Shown: piece by piece, positions 1 through 8,246 of the stretch | Numbering within the stretch: position 1 is the first letter of the stretch | Layout: every line of letters begins with the position of its first letter | Assembly (NCBI GenBank): GCA_023665475.1 | Contig: JAMPEB010000008.1 | Coordinates: 1 to 64,000, forward strand | DNA: 64,000 nt | Source: Lachnoclostridium sp. | Lineage (GTDB): Bacteria; Bacillota; Clostridia; Lachnospirales; Lachnospiraceae | Direction: 5' to 3' | Notes under the pieces: generated by a model | Told to the model about the DNA's origin: nothing | The model's input: only the letters and a program-made list of their open reading frames with translations | Database searches by the model: none | Made by a program: the position numbers and the translations under genes

Positions 1-3
1 TTT

Positions 4-160
4 CTCTTATTCAGAGTTGGTGGAGATACATAGGATCGATGAAGCCACGGCAACCCCTTGATTGGAAGGTGCCCCCCTGAGCGAATAAGTTTATCGAGCA
101 ATAAGAGGATTTCAGTATCAAAAGACAGAATCCGCTTCTTGCAAGTGGATTTTTCTTATT
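4..160 (+). promoter_or_regulatory. SAM-I (S-box) riboswitch with terminator, leader of metK
   Basis: The aptamer carries the S-box core (GATGAAGCCACGGCAACC near 39-56, AAGGTGC at 66-72). Helix P1 is formed by CTCTTAT at 4-10 and ATAAGAG at 101-107. A terminator follows: AATCCGCTT at 129-137 pairs with AAGTGGATT at 143-151 and runs into a T-rich tract. The 3' strand of P1 (101-109) can instead pair with 151-159, which would form an antiterminator, so SAM binding should favour termination. This is the standard OFF-switch arrangement of the family. The promoter must lie before base 4 or outside the window. Confidence 0.95.
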
Positions 161-271
161 TTATATGCTATTACATTTATCATTCCATGGAAGAATGATT
201 TTCCGTGTGTCAGGCAGCGGTGTCACAAAACGCGGATAGGAATTCGGACATGGGATAGAAAGGACGAAACG

Positions 272-1471
272 ATGGAAAAACATTTATTTACTTCAGAATC
301 AGTAACCGAAGGACATCCCGACAAAATCTGCGATGCCGTATCCGACGCCGTGCTGGACGCTCTCATGGAGCAGGACCCTTTCAGCCGGGTAGCATGTGAG
401 ACCTGTACCAACACAGGATTTGTAATGGTAATGGGAGAGATTACCACTAAGGCAAATATTGATATTCCCGCCATTGTCAGAAAGACGGTGACAGACATTG
501 GATATGATTCCTCCGAAAAGGGATTTGACGGGAATACCTGTGCGGTGATGGTAGCTTTGGATAAGCAGTCCGCAGATATTGCAATGGGTGTTGACCGTGC
601 TCTGGAAGCAAAGGGGCAGGGAACGGAATCTCAGATGAGCGACGGGCAGATAGATGCCATCGGAGCGGGAGATCAGGGAATGATGTTCGGATATGCTTCC
701 AACGAGACGGAAGAATTGATGCCTTATGCTATTTCTTTGGCACATAAACTGACCCGCAAACTGACCGAAGTGAGAAAGAACGGCACGCTTCCTTATCTGA
801 GACCGGACGGCAAAAGTCAGGTTTCCGTAGAATATGACGAGAACGGAAAACCTTTCCGCCTTGAGGCAGTAGTGCTTTCCAGCCAGCATGACGAAAAGGT
901 TACACAGGAACAGATTCATGCGGATATCAAAAAATATGTGTTTGACCCGGTGCTTCCGAAGGATATGATAGATGAGAATACCAAATTCTTTATTAACCCC
1001 ACAGGGCGTTTTGTGATTGGCGGACCCAACGGTGACAGCGGTTTGACCGGACGCAAGATTATTGTGGATACTTATGGCGGATACGCCCGCCACGGCGGCG
1101 GCGCTTTCTCCGGAAAAGACTGCACAAAGGTGGACAGAAGCGCAGCCTATGCGGCGCGTTATGTGGCAAAGAATATCGTGGCGGCAGGCTTGGCGGAGAA
1201 ATGCGAGATTCAGTTGTCCTATGCGATTGGCGTGGCACAGCCTACCTCCATTATGGTGGATACCTTTGGCACCGGTAAAATTGCCAATGATAAGTTGGTA
1301 GACATTGTGCGGGAGAACTTTGACTTAAGACCCGCCGGCATCATCAAAATGCTGAATCTCCGCCGTCCCATTTACAAGCAGACTTCTTCCTACGGACATT
1401 TTGGCCGCACGGATATTGATCTGCCTTGGGAGAAAACGGACAAGGCGGAGCTTTTGAAAAAATATCTGTAA
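272..1471 (+). CDS. metK: S-adenosylmethionine synthetase
   Basis: Cytoplasmic enzyme making S-adenosylmethionine from methionine and ATP. The 399-residue product has the family length and its signatures: GHPDK near residue 15 (substrate and metal site), [12 protein letters not shown] near residue 130 and GGGAFSGKD near residue 280 (phosphate-binding loop). The start ATG follows an AAAGGA ribosome binding site. The SAM-I riboswitch about 110 bases upstream gives feedback control by the product. The gene stands alone, closed by a strong terminator at 1510-1541. Confidence 0.98.
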   Translation: MEKHLFTSESVTEGHPDKICDAVSDAVLDALMEQDPFSRVACETCTNTGFVMVMGEITTKANIDIPAIVRKTVTDIGYDSSEKGFDGNTCAVMVALDKQSADIAMGVDRALEAKGQGTESQMSDGQIDAIGAGDQGMMFGYASNETEELMPYAISLAHKLTRKLTEVRKNGTLPYLRPDGKSQVSVEYDENGKPFRLEAVVLSSQHDEKVTQEQIHADIKKYVFDPVLPKDMIDENTKFFINPTGRFVIGGPNGDSGLTGRKIIVDTYGGYARHGGGAFSGKDCTKVDRSAAYAARYVAKNIVAAGLAEKCEIQLSYAIGVAQPTSIMVDTFGTGKIANDKLVDIVRENFDLRPAGIIKMLNLRRPIYKQTSSYGHFGRTDIDLPWEKTDKAELLKKYL

Positions 1472-1509
1472 AGAAGATGGAACTTGAGGAGAATGATTTA
1501 ACAAACAGG

Positions 1510-1541
1510 ATGCCCCGTGGAAAATTCCACGGGGCATTTTT
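1510..1541 (+). terminator. Rho-independent terminator of metK
   Basis: A perfect 13-bp stem, ATGCCCCGTGGAA (1510-1522) with TTCCACGGGGCAT (1525-1537), has a 2-base loop and is followed by a run of T. Confidence 0.95.
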
Positions 1542-1580
1542 GTAAATAATTGTAACGAAACGGTTCTGAAACGGATAAAA

Positions 1581-1721
1581 GTGTGAGAAGAATTTCTAAT
1601 CGCTCACAGCATAGGCTGTTTCGCGAAGAAATTCTACGGTTATGCATAGCATAACCTTTCTCACACCGAAGAACGCAAAACCGGCGTTCTTCGTATTGGC
1701 TGCTTGAGCCGTTGAAGACGG
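1581..1721 (+). repeat. Structured interspersed repeat, copy A
   Basis: About 140 bases are shared with 52945-53083. An outer helix GTGTGAGA/TCTCACAC encloses AGAATTTCT/AGAAATTCT capped by a CAGC/GCTG hairpin, and then a GGTTATGC/GCATAACC hairpin that copy B lacks. Next comes a hairpin GAAGAACGC/GCGTTCTTC (about 1668-1692), and a shared GCCG-TGAAG stretch ends just before the sigma-factor start. No open reading frame with a ribosome binding site is inside. Paired positions are kept between the copies, so an RNA-level or MITE-like element is inferred. Confidence 0.8.
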
Positions 1722-1734
1722 GATGGAGATGAAC

Positions 1735-2283
1735 ATGGGAAGTTTCCGCAGGGATTATGAAGACAATTTGTTAGAGGAACTCTATAGGGAAAACAGTAAA
1801 ATTGTGTATCACTTTTTACTGTCGTTATGTCATGACGCCAATTTGTCTCAGGATTTGATGCAGGAAACTTTTCTAAGGGCGTATCAATCCCTGGACCGGT
1901 ACGACGGAAGCTGCAAAATTTCCACTTGGCTTTGCCAGATTGCAAAGCATTTGTACTATCAGCACCTTGCAAAAACGAAGCATGAGGTACTGTCGGATTT
2001 CCAAGAAGAGGTAACCCCAAAGACAAGTGCCGTGCATTCTCCGCCGCAGGATTCCCCCACGGAGAATGCCGCTATCAACCGCTTGGAGCTTTTGTCTGTG
2101 CTAAAAGAATTGCAGAAGCTTCCGGAGCAGATGAGGGAGGTCATTTATCTGAGGGCGGCTGCGGAGCTATCTTTTAAGGAGATTGGTGAGGTGATGGGAA
2201 GAAGCGAAAATTGGGCAAGAGTAAATTTTTACCGGGGAAAAGAAATGCTGATAAAGACAAAAAAGAATGGGAAAGGAGAATGA
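1735..2283 (+). CDS. ECF-type RNA polymerase sigma factor
   Basis: The 182-residue protein has sigma region 2 (DLMQETFLRAYQSLDRYDG, then ISTWLCQIAKHLYYQHL) and region 4 (LPEQMREVIYLRAAAELSFKEIGEVMG, a helix-turn-helix), with no regions 1 or 3, as in extracytoplasmic-function sigma factors of about 180 residues. ATG 1735 is preferred because GGAG at 1725-1728 lies 6 bases before it; ATG 1723 in the same frame is possible. The next gene overlaps its end and encodes a zinc-finger anti-sigma, so the pair probably acts as a sensor switch. The inducing signal and target promoters are unknown. Repeat copy A abuts the start region. Confidence 0.93.
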   Translation: MGSFRRDYEDNLLEELYRENSKIVYHFLLSLCHDANLSQDLMQETFLRAYQSLDRYDGSCKISTWLCQIAKHLYYQHLAKTKHEVLSDFQEEVTPKTSAVHSPPQDSPTENAAINRLELLSVLKELQKLPEQMREVIYLRAAAELSFKEIGEVMGRSENWARVNFYRGKEMLIKTKKNGKGE

Positions 2284-2285
2284 TT

Positions 2286-3128
2286 ATGAGTATAAGCGGA
2301 AAAGAAGAAAAAGACGAAAATATTAGATTAAACTGTGATATTGTGAGGGATTTGGTGCCGTCTTATCTGGAAAATATTTGTTCGGAGAGCTCCGAAAAAG
2401 CGGTGGAGGCGCATCTTAGCGAATGTGTGGACTGCTTTAAATATGTGCAGGGTATGAGGGAAACGACAATTGAAGCGGGACAGATTCATTTAAAAGAGAT
2501 GGACCATATGAAAAAAATGCGCCGTTATTATGACAAAAAGGTGCTGGTTCATCTGATAGGTATTTTGGTGGCAGCGCTGGTGGCGCTTTGGTGCATGGTT
2601 CGGTATTGGGATGTGGAACTTAAGGTTTACGGAAGCATTGCGCCGGTGGTAATACTGGTTTTGCTGTTTTTATTAAAGGATGGGCAGAAGTATCGGGAAA
2701 AAGGAAAAATGCACATGGCTGCTGCTGTCCTGTCTGTCTTAGGCATTGTTTATATCATAGGGCTATCCGCTTGCCTTGTGTTCTGGCTGGAAGCGGATGC
2801 AGGACCCTTTGGAATGGCTTTGCATAAGACAGGTCCTTTTCTGCATTATCAGATAGTGGCAGTAGTGATTATGGAAACGATTCTCTTTGTCTGGTCCCTT
2901 CGGGATGCTATGCAGAAAGACCGCAGAATGGGGATTACTCCTGCGGCAGCCTTGGTGGGCATCTTGTATGGAATGGCAGTGACGGAAACATTGTACCGCA
3001 TGGATGATGTGAAGGCTTTATCGGCGCTGTTTTGGCAGATGTTCTTTGTGTTTGCTGTGGAAGCGGTTATTTTAGGCGCTTTGGCAGTGGTTATGTCAAA
3101 ACCGCTTAAGAAAATGCAGGCAAAATAA
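2286..3128 (+). CDS. Zinc-finger anti-sigma factor with membrane segments
   Basis: The 280-residue protein starts with a zf-HC2 type motif (HLSECVDC, His-x3-Cys-x2-Cys) that in this family grips the cognate ECF sigma. About five hydrophobic helices follow (for example VLVHLIGILVAALVALW and AAAVLSVLGIVYIIGLSACL), so it sits in the membrane and should hold the upstream sigma factor inactive. ATG 2286 was chosen because AAAGGAG lies 7 bases before it; ATG 2280 overlaps the sigma stop codon but leaves almost no spacer. The pairing with the sigma gene is strong; the signal it senses is not visible. Confidence 0.88.
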   Translation: MSISGKEEKDENIRLNCDIVRDLVPSYLENICSESSEKAVEAHLSECVDCFKYVQGMRETTIEAGQIHLKEMDHMKKMRRYYDKKVLVHLIGILVAALVALWCMVRYWDVELKVYGSIAPVVILVLLFLLKDGQKYREKGKMHMAAAVLSVLGIVYIIGLSACLVFWLEADAGPFGMALHKTGPFLHYQIVAVVIMETILFVWSLRDAMQKDRRMGITPAAALVGILYGMAVTETLYRMDDVKALSALFWQMFFVFAVEAVILGALAVVMSKPLKKMQAK

Positions 3129-3146
3129 ACATAATCTGCAATCCCC

Positions 3147-3176
3147 TTGTTTATGTATGGGTTTCGGTGATATAAT
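3147..3176 (+). promoter_or_regulatory. Promoter of the TPR gene
   Basis: TTGTTT (3147-3152), an 18-base spacer, then TATAAT (3171-3176) with an extended -10 TG. It lies in the gap after the anti-sigma gene and resembles a housekeeping sigma-A promoter rather than an ECF one. Confidence 0.7.
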
Positions 3177-3213
3177 ATTAAATATATATGCTTGGACGGA
3201 CAGGGGTATAAAC

Positions 3214-5643
3214 ATGGATATAAATGATATTTTACAAAAAATCTATACTTTGTATGATGAGGGCAGGGGACCGGAAGCGGAACAACTCATGAAAGAATCC
3301 ATTGCCGCGGTGGAGGAAAAGCAGGATAACAGCAGTCTGCTGCAGCTTTTGAATGAGCTTCTGGGATATTACAGGGAAACTAGCCGGGTGGAGGAGTCTT
3401 ATCAGGTGGCGGAAAGGGCGCTTGCTCTGGCGGAGCAGATGGGGCTTTGTGACACGATTCCTTATGCCACCACTTTGTTAAATGCGGCAAATGCTTATCG
3501 GGCAGGGGGACGGCTTAAGGATTCTCTGGAATGTTATCAGAAAACGAGGAAAATCTATGACAGGCTGCTTGCGCCGGATGATATGCTGGCGGCAAGTCTT
3601 GAAAACAATTTGAGTCTGCTGTATCAGGAGATGGGCGATTTTGTGAGGGCAAAGGAGAGTCTGTTGCGGGCGCTCCCTATTGTGATGGCGCAGGATGCCC
3701 ATTTTGAAGTGGCAGTCACTTATACCAATCTGGCGAGCACCTGTATGCAGTTGGAGCAGACGGAGGAGGCGCGGGATTATGCGGATCAGGCGATTGCGAG
3801 TTTTAGAGAGCAGGGAGTGAGGGATGCACATTTCGGGGCGGCGCTTTCCGCGCTTGGGACATATCATTACCGCAAGGGCGATTATGCCGCTGCGGAAGCC
3901 GCTTTTAAAGAAGCTATGGATATTATGGAAGCGTATCTGGGCAGAAACGATTATTATTACCGATTGGAAGAAAATGTGAAAGCCTGCAGAGAAGCGGCAA
4001 AAAGCGATATGCAGAAGGCAGAAGCCGCGGATAAGGCAGCAGGAGTTCGGACAGATACGGATAAGAAAAGTGTTGGGGAAAAGGGGATTGCTCTTGGCAG
4101 GGAGTATTATGAAACTTATGGCAGACCCATGATAGAAGAAAAATTCCCGGACTATCGGGATAAGATTGCTGTGGGGCTTGTGGGGGAAGGCTCCGACTGT
4201 TTCGGATTTGACGATGCCGTTTCCCGAGACCATGATTTTGGACCGGACTTCTGTATGTGGGTGACGGATGAAACCTATGAGCAGATTGGAGAAGCCCTGC
4301 AGCAGGCATATGAGGAATTGCCCCAAAGCTTTCAGGGAGTTGAGCGCACCCAAAGCTTTCAGGGAATGGGAAGAAGGGGCGTGCAGAAGATTTCTGCCTT
4401 TTATCAAAGGCTGTTGGGGACGGATTGCTATGAGGAGATTGATTACGCAAGGGTGGAGGATGCTTCTCTGGCGGCAGCGGTAAACGGGGAAGTCTTCCGG
4501 GACGAGGAAGGTATCTTTACCGCTTTCCGGGAAAAACTGATGCAGGGCTCTCCCCAGCCGGTACACTATCTTAAGCTGGCGGAGAGCGCCGCGAAATTTT
4601 CTCAGGCAGGGCAGTATAATTACAAGCGTATGTGTGAGCGGGGGGATGATTTGACGGCATCTCTTATGCTGTGGGACTGCATCAGAGAGGCAATGAAGCT
4701 GAAACATTATATAGAGGGAGTTTATCCGCCCCATGATAAGTGGCTGTATAAAAGTTTACAGAATTTAAAAGGCGGAAGTGAATTGGCGGATTTACTGGAA
4801 AGTCTGCAGAAAGCAAGCTCCGCATTCTGTGCAGAAGATACCCATACTCAAAATACCTATACTCAAGATGCCCACGCACAGGATGGCACTCTTAGGATTT
4901 GCGCACTGGTGGAAGAGATAGGCGCATTTTTGGCAAAAGAACTTTATGAGGGAAATTTTATCAGCGATATCGAGCCCTATCTGGACGCCCATACCCCGGA
5001 ACTTTTGCAGAAATCCGCACTTTCAAAATATAGTAATGAGGAATTGGTGGAAAAAATTGCCGCGTTGGAATTTGAAGCCTTTGACAAAGTAAAAAATGTG
5101 GGCGGCAGGGCAAGCTGCCAGAATGATTGGGCAACCTTTTCCATTATGAGGAAGAGCCAGTATCTGACATGGAACCGAGCCATGTTATTGCAATACTTAT
5201 ATGATTTTTCCGGAGAATATCAAAAAGGGCATAACCTTATCACGGAAAAATATGGGCGGATGATGGAAAGCACGGCAAGGGAAGAATATGAGCGGATTAA
5301 GGGCAATTTTCCGGAATTGTCGGAGGAAAAGAAGGCTATTATTGAAGAAATCGTGAAACTGCAAGTGGGCTGGATGGAGAATTTTTCCGCAAGATATCCT
5401 GCACTTGCGGACAATGCCAGAAGCATCCATACTTATGAGGATAATTTGTACAATACCTCTTATGAAACTTATTTAAGAGGAGAAATCAGCACCTATTCCG
5501 ATAAAATGCTGGAATTATATGGAAGATATGTAGTGGAATGCGCAAAGCGCGGCGGCAATCTGGCGGAAGAGATTATGACAGTCAGCACAAAGTTGTACGG
5601 CTATGAAAGTCTGGACTCTGCCGAGAAATTTTTGGCAGAATAA
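3214..5643 (+). CDS. TPR protein fused to DUF4037-like nucleotidyltransferase and DUF4125-like domains
   Basis: The 809-residue protein has three parts. Residues about 1-260 are tetratricopeptide repeats (for example ALSALGTYHYRKGDYAAAEA). Residues about 290-540 contain GEGSDCFGFDDAVSRDHDFG, which looks like a nucleotidyltransferase-fold active site (Gly-Ser followed by spaced Asp residues) and matches what I remember of DUF4037. Residues about 640-805 (GGRASCQNDWATFSIMRKSQ to YETYLRGEISTYSDKMLELYG) match my memory of DUF4125. No signal peptide is seen. ATG 3214 is used because GACAGGGG precedes it. There is an in-frame 27-bp duplication near 4322-4365 and a short His/Thr/Gln-rich repeat near 4838. 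The reaction and substrate are unknown. Confidence 0.85.
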   Translation: MDINDILQKIYTLYDEGRGPEAEQLMKESIAAVEEKQDNSSLLQLLNELLGYYRETSRVEESYQVAERALALAEQMGLCDTIPYATTLLNAANAYRAGGRLKDSLECYQKTRKIYDRLLAPDDMLAASLENNLSLLYQEMGDFVRAKESLLRALPIVMAQDAHFEVAVTYTNLASTCMQLEQTEEARDYADQAIASFREQGVRDAHFGAALSALGTYHYRKGDYAAAEAAFKEAMDIMEAYLGRNDYYYRLEENVKACREAAKSDMQKAEAADKAAGVRTDTDKKSVGEKGIALGREYYETYGRPMIEEKFPDYRDKIAVGLVGEGSDCFGFDDAVSRDHDFGPDFCMWVTDETYEQIGEALQQAYEELPQSFQGVERTQSFQGMGRRGVQKISAFYQRLLGTDCYEEIDYARVEDASLAAAVNGEVFRDEEGIFTAFREKLMQGSPQPVHYLKLAESAAKFSQAGQYNYKRMCERGDDLTASLMLWDCIREAMKLKHYIEGVYPPHDKWLYKSLQNLKGGSELADLLESLQKASSAFCAEDTHTQNTYTQDAHAQDGTLRICALVEEIGAFLAKELYEGNFISDIEPYLDAHTPELLQKSALSKYSNEELVEKIAALEFEAFDKVKNVGGRASCQNDWATFSIMRKSQYLTWNRAMLLQYLYDFSGEYQKGHNLITEKYGRMMESTAREEYERIKGNFPELSEEKKAIIEEIVKLQVGWMENFSARYPALADNARSIHTYEDNLYNTSYETYLRGEISTYSDKMLELYGRYVVECAKRGGNLAEEIMTVSTKLYGYESLDSAEKFLAE

Positions 5644-5675
5644 TTTCATAAGAAATACGCACTCTATAAATGGCT

Positions 5676-5735
5676 GGGATGCATCCCATTGGGATAAATC
5701 CCATTGGGATAAATCCCATTGGGATAAATCCCATT
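5676..5735. repeat. Four tandem 15-bp palindromic repeats
   Basis: Four head-to-tail copies of GGGATAAATCCCATT, the first with GCA in place of AAA. Each unit is itself an inverted repeat (GGGAT/ATCCC). The array sits between the TPR gene and a small gene whose ribosome binding site starts near 5754. Confidence 0.95.
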
Positions 5736-5772
5736 GGATATGGATTGTTGATTAGAAGGAGTGTGTAAAATT

Positions 5773-6036
5773 ATGGATATTAACGGAATGTCAGAGGAAG
5801 GTTTCGGTATGTATGGGGCCGCAGCTTTTCCTTACGGTATGGGGTCTGCGGTGGCTTTGAATGACAGGATTTTAGATGAAAGCCAAGGTATGAACGGTCT
5901 TACGGAGACAGAACGGGAGCATATCATTATGGAATACAGGGATGCCCGTTCGGACAAGGAAAGGCAGAAGATTATTGACGAAAGGGCGCCCGGCGGAAAT
6001 CCCTATGCATTGTTTGAAAGGGATGAAATTGACTGA
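5773..6036 (+). CDS. Small hypothetical protein
   Basis: An 87-residue, probably soluble protein with no family I recognise. It begins MDINGMSEEGFGMYG and has a charged helical part (LTETEREHIIMEYRDARSDKERQKIIDE). AGAAGGAG lies 11 bases before ATG 5773; an in-frame GTG at 5761 would be the other choice. It follows the TPR fusion gene and the 15-bp repeats, and is convergent with the SDR gene with a gap of 15 bases. Confidence 0.7.
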   Translation: MDINGMSEEGFGMYGAAAFPYGMGSAVALNDRILDESQGMNGLTETEREHIIMEYRDARSDKERQKIIDERAPGGNPYALFERDEID

Positions 6037-6051
6037 TATGCCAAACTGCGG

Positions 6052-6774
6052 TTATATCCATCCGCCGTCCATGGTAATCACCTGACCGGTGAGGTAGGCG
6101 GGAGCCTGAGAGAGCAGATAAATCATTTCGGCGGCTTCTGCGGGAGTACCCAGACGGTTTGCGGGAATTTCCTCTATGAGGGCGGCAATGGATTCTTCAC
6201 TGAAACAGGAATTCATGGAAGTGTCGATTGCGCCGAAAGCAACGGCATTGACCTGAATATTGCTGGGGGCAAGCTCCTTGGCAAGAGCTTTGGTAAAAGC
6301 GCCTACTCCGCCCTTAGAGGCAGAGTAGGCAGCTTCCATGGAAGCTCCCACATTGCCCCATACGGAGGAAATATTGATAATTCTGCCCTGATGCTTTTTC
6401 AAAAAAAGCGGAATCGCAAGCTTGGAAGTATAGAAGCAGGAATTCAGGTTGACATTCATGACTTGCTGCCATTCTTCGGGAGTCATGTCGCTCAACAGCC
6501 CGATGTAGGAGATGCCGGCGTTGTTGATGAGAATATCTAAATTCGTAAGCTGTGCAAATACCTTTTCCACATCCTCATAGCAGCCCATATCCGCCTGTAA
6601 GGGAGTACATTGGATACCGTATCCGGCAGCCAGTTCGGCAGAAAATTCCCGAAGGGCGTTCATGGAAGACTGACAGGTCAGATAGAGCCTGCAGCCGTTT
6701 TTCGCAAATTCTATGGCGGCAGCTTTTCCGATTCCGCGGGATGCGCCGGTGATGAGAACGGTTTTGGGATTCAT
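6052..6774 (-). CDS. SDR-family oxidoreductase, FabG-like
   Basis: The 240-residue protein is a classical short-chain dehydrogenase/reductase: NAD(P)-binding TGASRGIG near residue 10, NNAG near residue 87, catalytic Ser then YSASKGG (Tyr-x3-Lys), and a C-terminal LTGQVITMDGGW typical of FabG. It may reduce a 3-oxoacyl-thioester or another carbonyl; no fatty-acid genes are adjacent, so the substrate is not settled. AACGGAGG precedes the ATG. A minus-strand extended -10 (TGATATAAT) ends at 6843. Confidence 0.92.
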   Translation of the reverse strand: MNPKTVLITGASRGIGKAAAIEFAKNGCRLYLTCQSSMNALREFSAELAAGYGIQCTPLQADMGCYEDVEKVFAQLTNLDILINNAGISYIGLLSDMTPEEWQQVMNVNLNSCFYTSKLAIPLFLKKHQGRIINISSVWGNVGASMEAAYSASKGGVGAFTKALAKELAPSNIQVNAVAFGAIDTSMNSCFSEESIAALIEEIPANRLGTPAEAAEMIYLLSQAPAYLTGQVITMDGGWI

Positions 6775-6842
6775 GGTTATACCTCCGTTTGGGCAGAATA
6801 GATGGTTTTGTCCATCAAATATCCAAACTGCCTTTTAGGGAC

Positions 6843-6850
6843 ATTATATC
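6843..6850 (-). promoter_or_regulatory. Extended -10 element before the SDR gene
   Basis: On the minus strand the sequence reads TGATATAAT with TATAAT at 6848-6843, about 70 bases before the SDR start. No good -35 is seen at 17 bases, as is common for extended -10 promoters. Confidence 0.5.
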
Positions 6851-6964
6851 ACATATCAGCTCACTGCGACAGTGGGAACAAAGTTCGCATTATACGGGTG
6901 TTTTTTATAAGTCAATTTATGGGCTTCGGATTTGGGATTCCGCAGAGTAGAATCAAGGAGGATA

Positions 6965-6988
6965 GTGTGAAAAATAAATTTTTCACAC
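6965..6988. promoter_or_regulatory. Perfect 24-bp palindrome before the thioredoxin-reductase-like gene
   Basis: GTGTGAAAAAT (6965-6975), AA, then ATTTTTCACAC (6978-6988): 11-bp arms without a mismatch. It could be an operator or an RNA hairpin. It overlaps the first codons of the candidate small gene at 6967. Apart from this and the SDR promoter, I see nothing else clear in the gap 6775-7079. Confidence 0.6.
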
Positions 6989-7092
6989 GCCAATTTGTGC
7001 TTGAGGGCACATACAACAAAAAGCATGTGCTTTTCGTTGTCAAGAATTCGCAGGTTGAGAAAGGAGCATGGTTATTAATATGTACGATTTAA
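6967..7092 (+). CDS. Candidate 41-residue leader protein
   Basis: A GTG codon at 6967 lies 5 bases after a full AAGGAGG (6955-6961) and opens 41 codons ending in TAA at 7090-7092, which overlaps the start of the next gene at 7080. The peptide begins MKNKFFTRQFVLEG and matches no family I know. The strong ribosome binding site and the overlap suggest translational coupling, but an alternative is that the site is chance and only the palindrome matters. Confidence 0.3.
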   Translation: MKNKFFTRQFVLEGTYNKKHVLFVVKNSQVEKGAWLLICTI

Positions 7093-7997
7093 TTATTATC
7101 GGTTCCGGTCCGGCGGGGCTTTCCGCGGCAATTTATGCAAAACGGGCGGGACTTGATTTTTTGGTACTGGAAAGCAGTGCCATGAGCGGCGGTCAGGTGT
7201 TGAACACATATGAGGTGGATAATTATCTGGGAATGCCTATGACAAACGGATTTGACATGGGCGTATTGTTTCGGAAGCATGCGGACAGGCTGGGAATAAA
7301 TTTCAGAACGGCAAAGGCGCTTTCCATTGAAGAGTTGGGCGAGAAAAAAATAGTGCATATCAAACAGGAGGATTTGGAGAGCAGAACAGTGATTCTGGCT
7401 ACCGGCGCGCAGCATGCGAAGCTTGGAGCGCCGGGGGAAGAGGAGCTGGCAGGAAAGGGAGTGTCGTATTGCGCCACCTGTGACGGAGCCTTTTATCAGG
7501 GGAAGACGGCAGCGGTAATAGGCGGAGGCGATGTAGCGTTGGAGGACGCCGTGTATCTGGCAAGATGCTGTGAAAAGGTCTACCTGATTCACAGGAGGGA
7601 TACTTTTAGAGGGGCGCGTATATTGCAGGAAGAAATAGAAAAACTGCCCAATGTGGAAATCCTGTACAGTTATGTGGTAAAGCAGATAAACGGAAAGGAT
7701 ATGGTGGAGTCCATAGACATAGAGCATGTTAAGACCGGGGAGAAAAAGCGGCTGCCCCTTGCGGGCGTGTTTCTTGCGGTGGGCATTTCTCCCAATACAG
7801 AGCTTGTAAGGGAATTGGTTGCGTGCGATGACGCCGGATATGTGATTGCGGGAGAGGACTGCCAAACGGACAGGCCGGGCATTTTTGCGGCGGGGGATGT
7901 GAGAAAGAAGCCCCTGCGCCAGATTATCACAGCGGCGGCGGACGGAGCGAATGCGGCTTCCGCTGCTGCACAGTATTGTGCGCTGCAAAAATCTTAA
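7080..7997 (+). CDS. trxB: Thioredoxin-reductase-like FAD/NAD(P)H disulfide oxidoreductase
   Basis: The 305-residue protein has an N-terminal FAD motif (IIGSGPAGLSAAIYA), the redox disulfide CATC near residue 133, a central NAD(P)H motif (AAVIGGGDVALEDAVYLA) and the C-terminal FAD motif GIFAAGDV. Length and layout fit low-molecular-weight TrxB. No thioredoxin gene is adjacent, so another small redox protein could be the partner. ATG 7080 begins the FAD fold directly; AAGGAG at 7061-7066 is 13 bases away, and an in-frame ATG at 7068 is too close to it. Confidence 0.9.
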   Translation: MYDLIIIGSGPAGLSAAIYAKRAGLDFLVLESSAMSGGQVLNTYEVDNYLGMPMTNGFDMGVLFRKHADRLGINFRTAKALSIEELGEKKIVHIKQEDLESRTVILATGAQHAKLGAPGEEELAGKGVSYCATCDGAFYQGKTAAVIGGGDVALEDAVYLARCCEKVYLIHRRDTFRGARILQEEIEKLPNVEILYSYVVKQINGKDMVESIDIEHVKTGEKKRLPLAGVFLAVGISPNTELVRELVACDDAGYVIAGEDCQTDRPGIFAAGDVRKKPLRQIITAAADGANAASAAAQYCALQKS

Positions 7998-8010
7998 AAA
8001 ATATTTAAGG

Positions 8011-8039
8011 AAAGACCGGGTAAAAACGGTCTTTTTTTA
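8011..8039 (+). terminator. Terminator after trxB-like gene
   Basis: Stem AAAGACCG (8011-8018) with CGGTCTTT (8027-8034), followed by a T run. Confidence 0.9.
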
Positions 8040-8118
8040 TTGCAAAAATACAAGATATAGTGTGAAAATACCGGAATAATACAGATTTCTTGCATATTTT
8101 GCGAAAAATGCCGGGGAG

Positions 8119-8147
8119 TTGACAAATGAAAGAGATAGTGATATATT
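8119..8147 (+). promoter_or_regulatory. Promoter of the NlpC/P60 gene
   Basis: TTGACA (8119-8124), a 17-base spacer and TATATT (8142-8147), about 100 bases before the start codon. Confidence 0.8.
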
Positions 8148-8246
8148 TATTAACAGTTGTAATAAAGTTGTAATAATTAAAAATACAAATGTAAAAATTA
8201 ACCGATAAAGATACTTAAAGATAGAAGAGGATATTAGGAGGAAATT

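Noticed and set aside
299..1093. 264-codon minus-strand open frame inside metK
   Set aside because: It lies wholly opposite metK, has no ribosome binding site or family motif, and follows from the codon pattern of metK.
3478..4734. 418-codon minus-strand open frame opposite the TPR fusion gene
   Set aside because: The product is rich in His, Arg, Leu and Ile without domains, as expected from a shadow of a GC-moderate gene; there is no start signal.
5676..5735. CRISPR array
   Set aside because: The 15-bp units are directly adjacent with no spacers and no cas genes are present.
6802..6966. Upstream part of the 96-codon frame before trxB as a gene
   Set aside because: No ribosome binding site at its first ATG and a random-looking peptide; only the last 41 codons have a start signal and are listed with low confidence.
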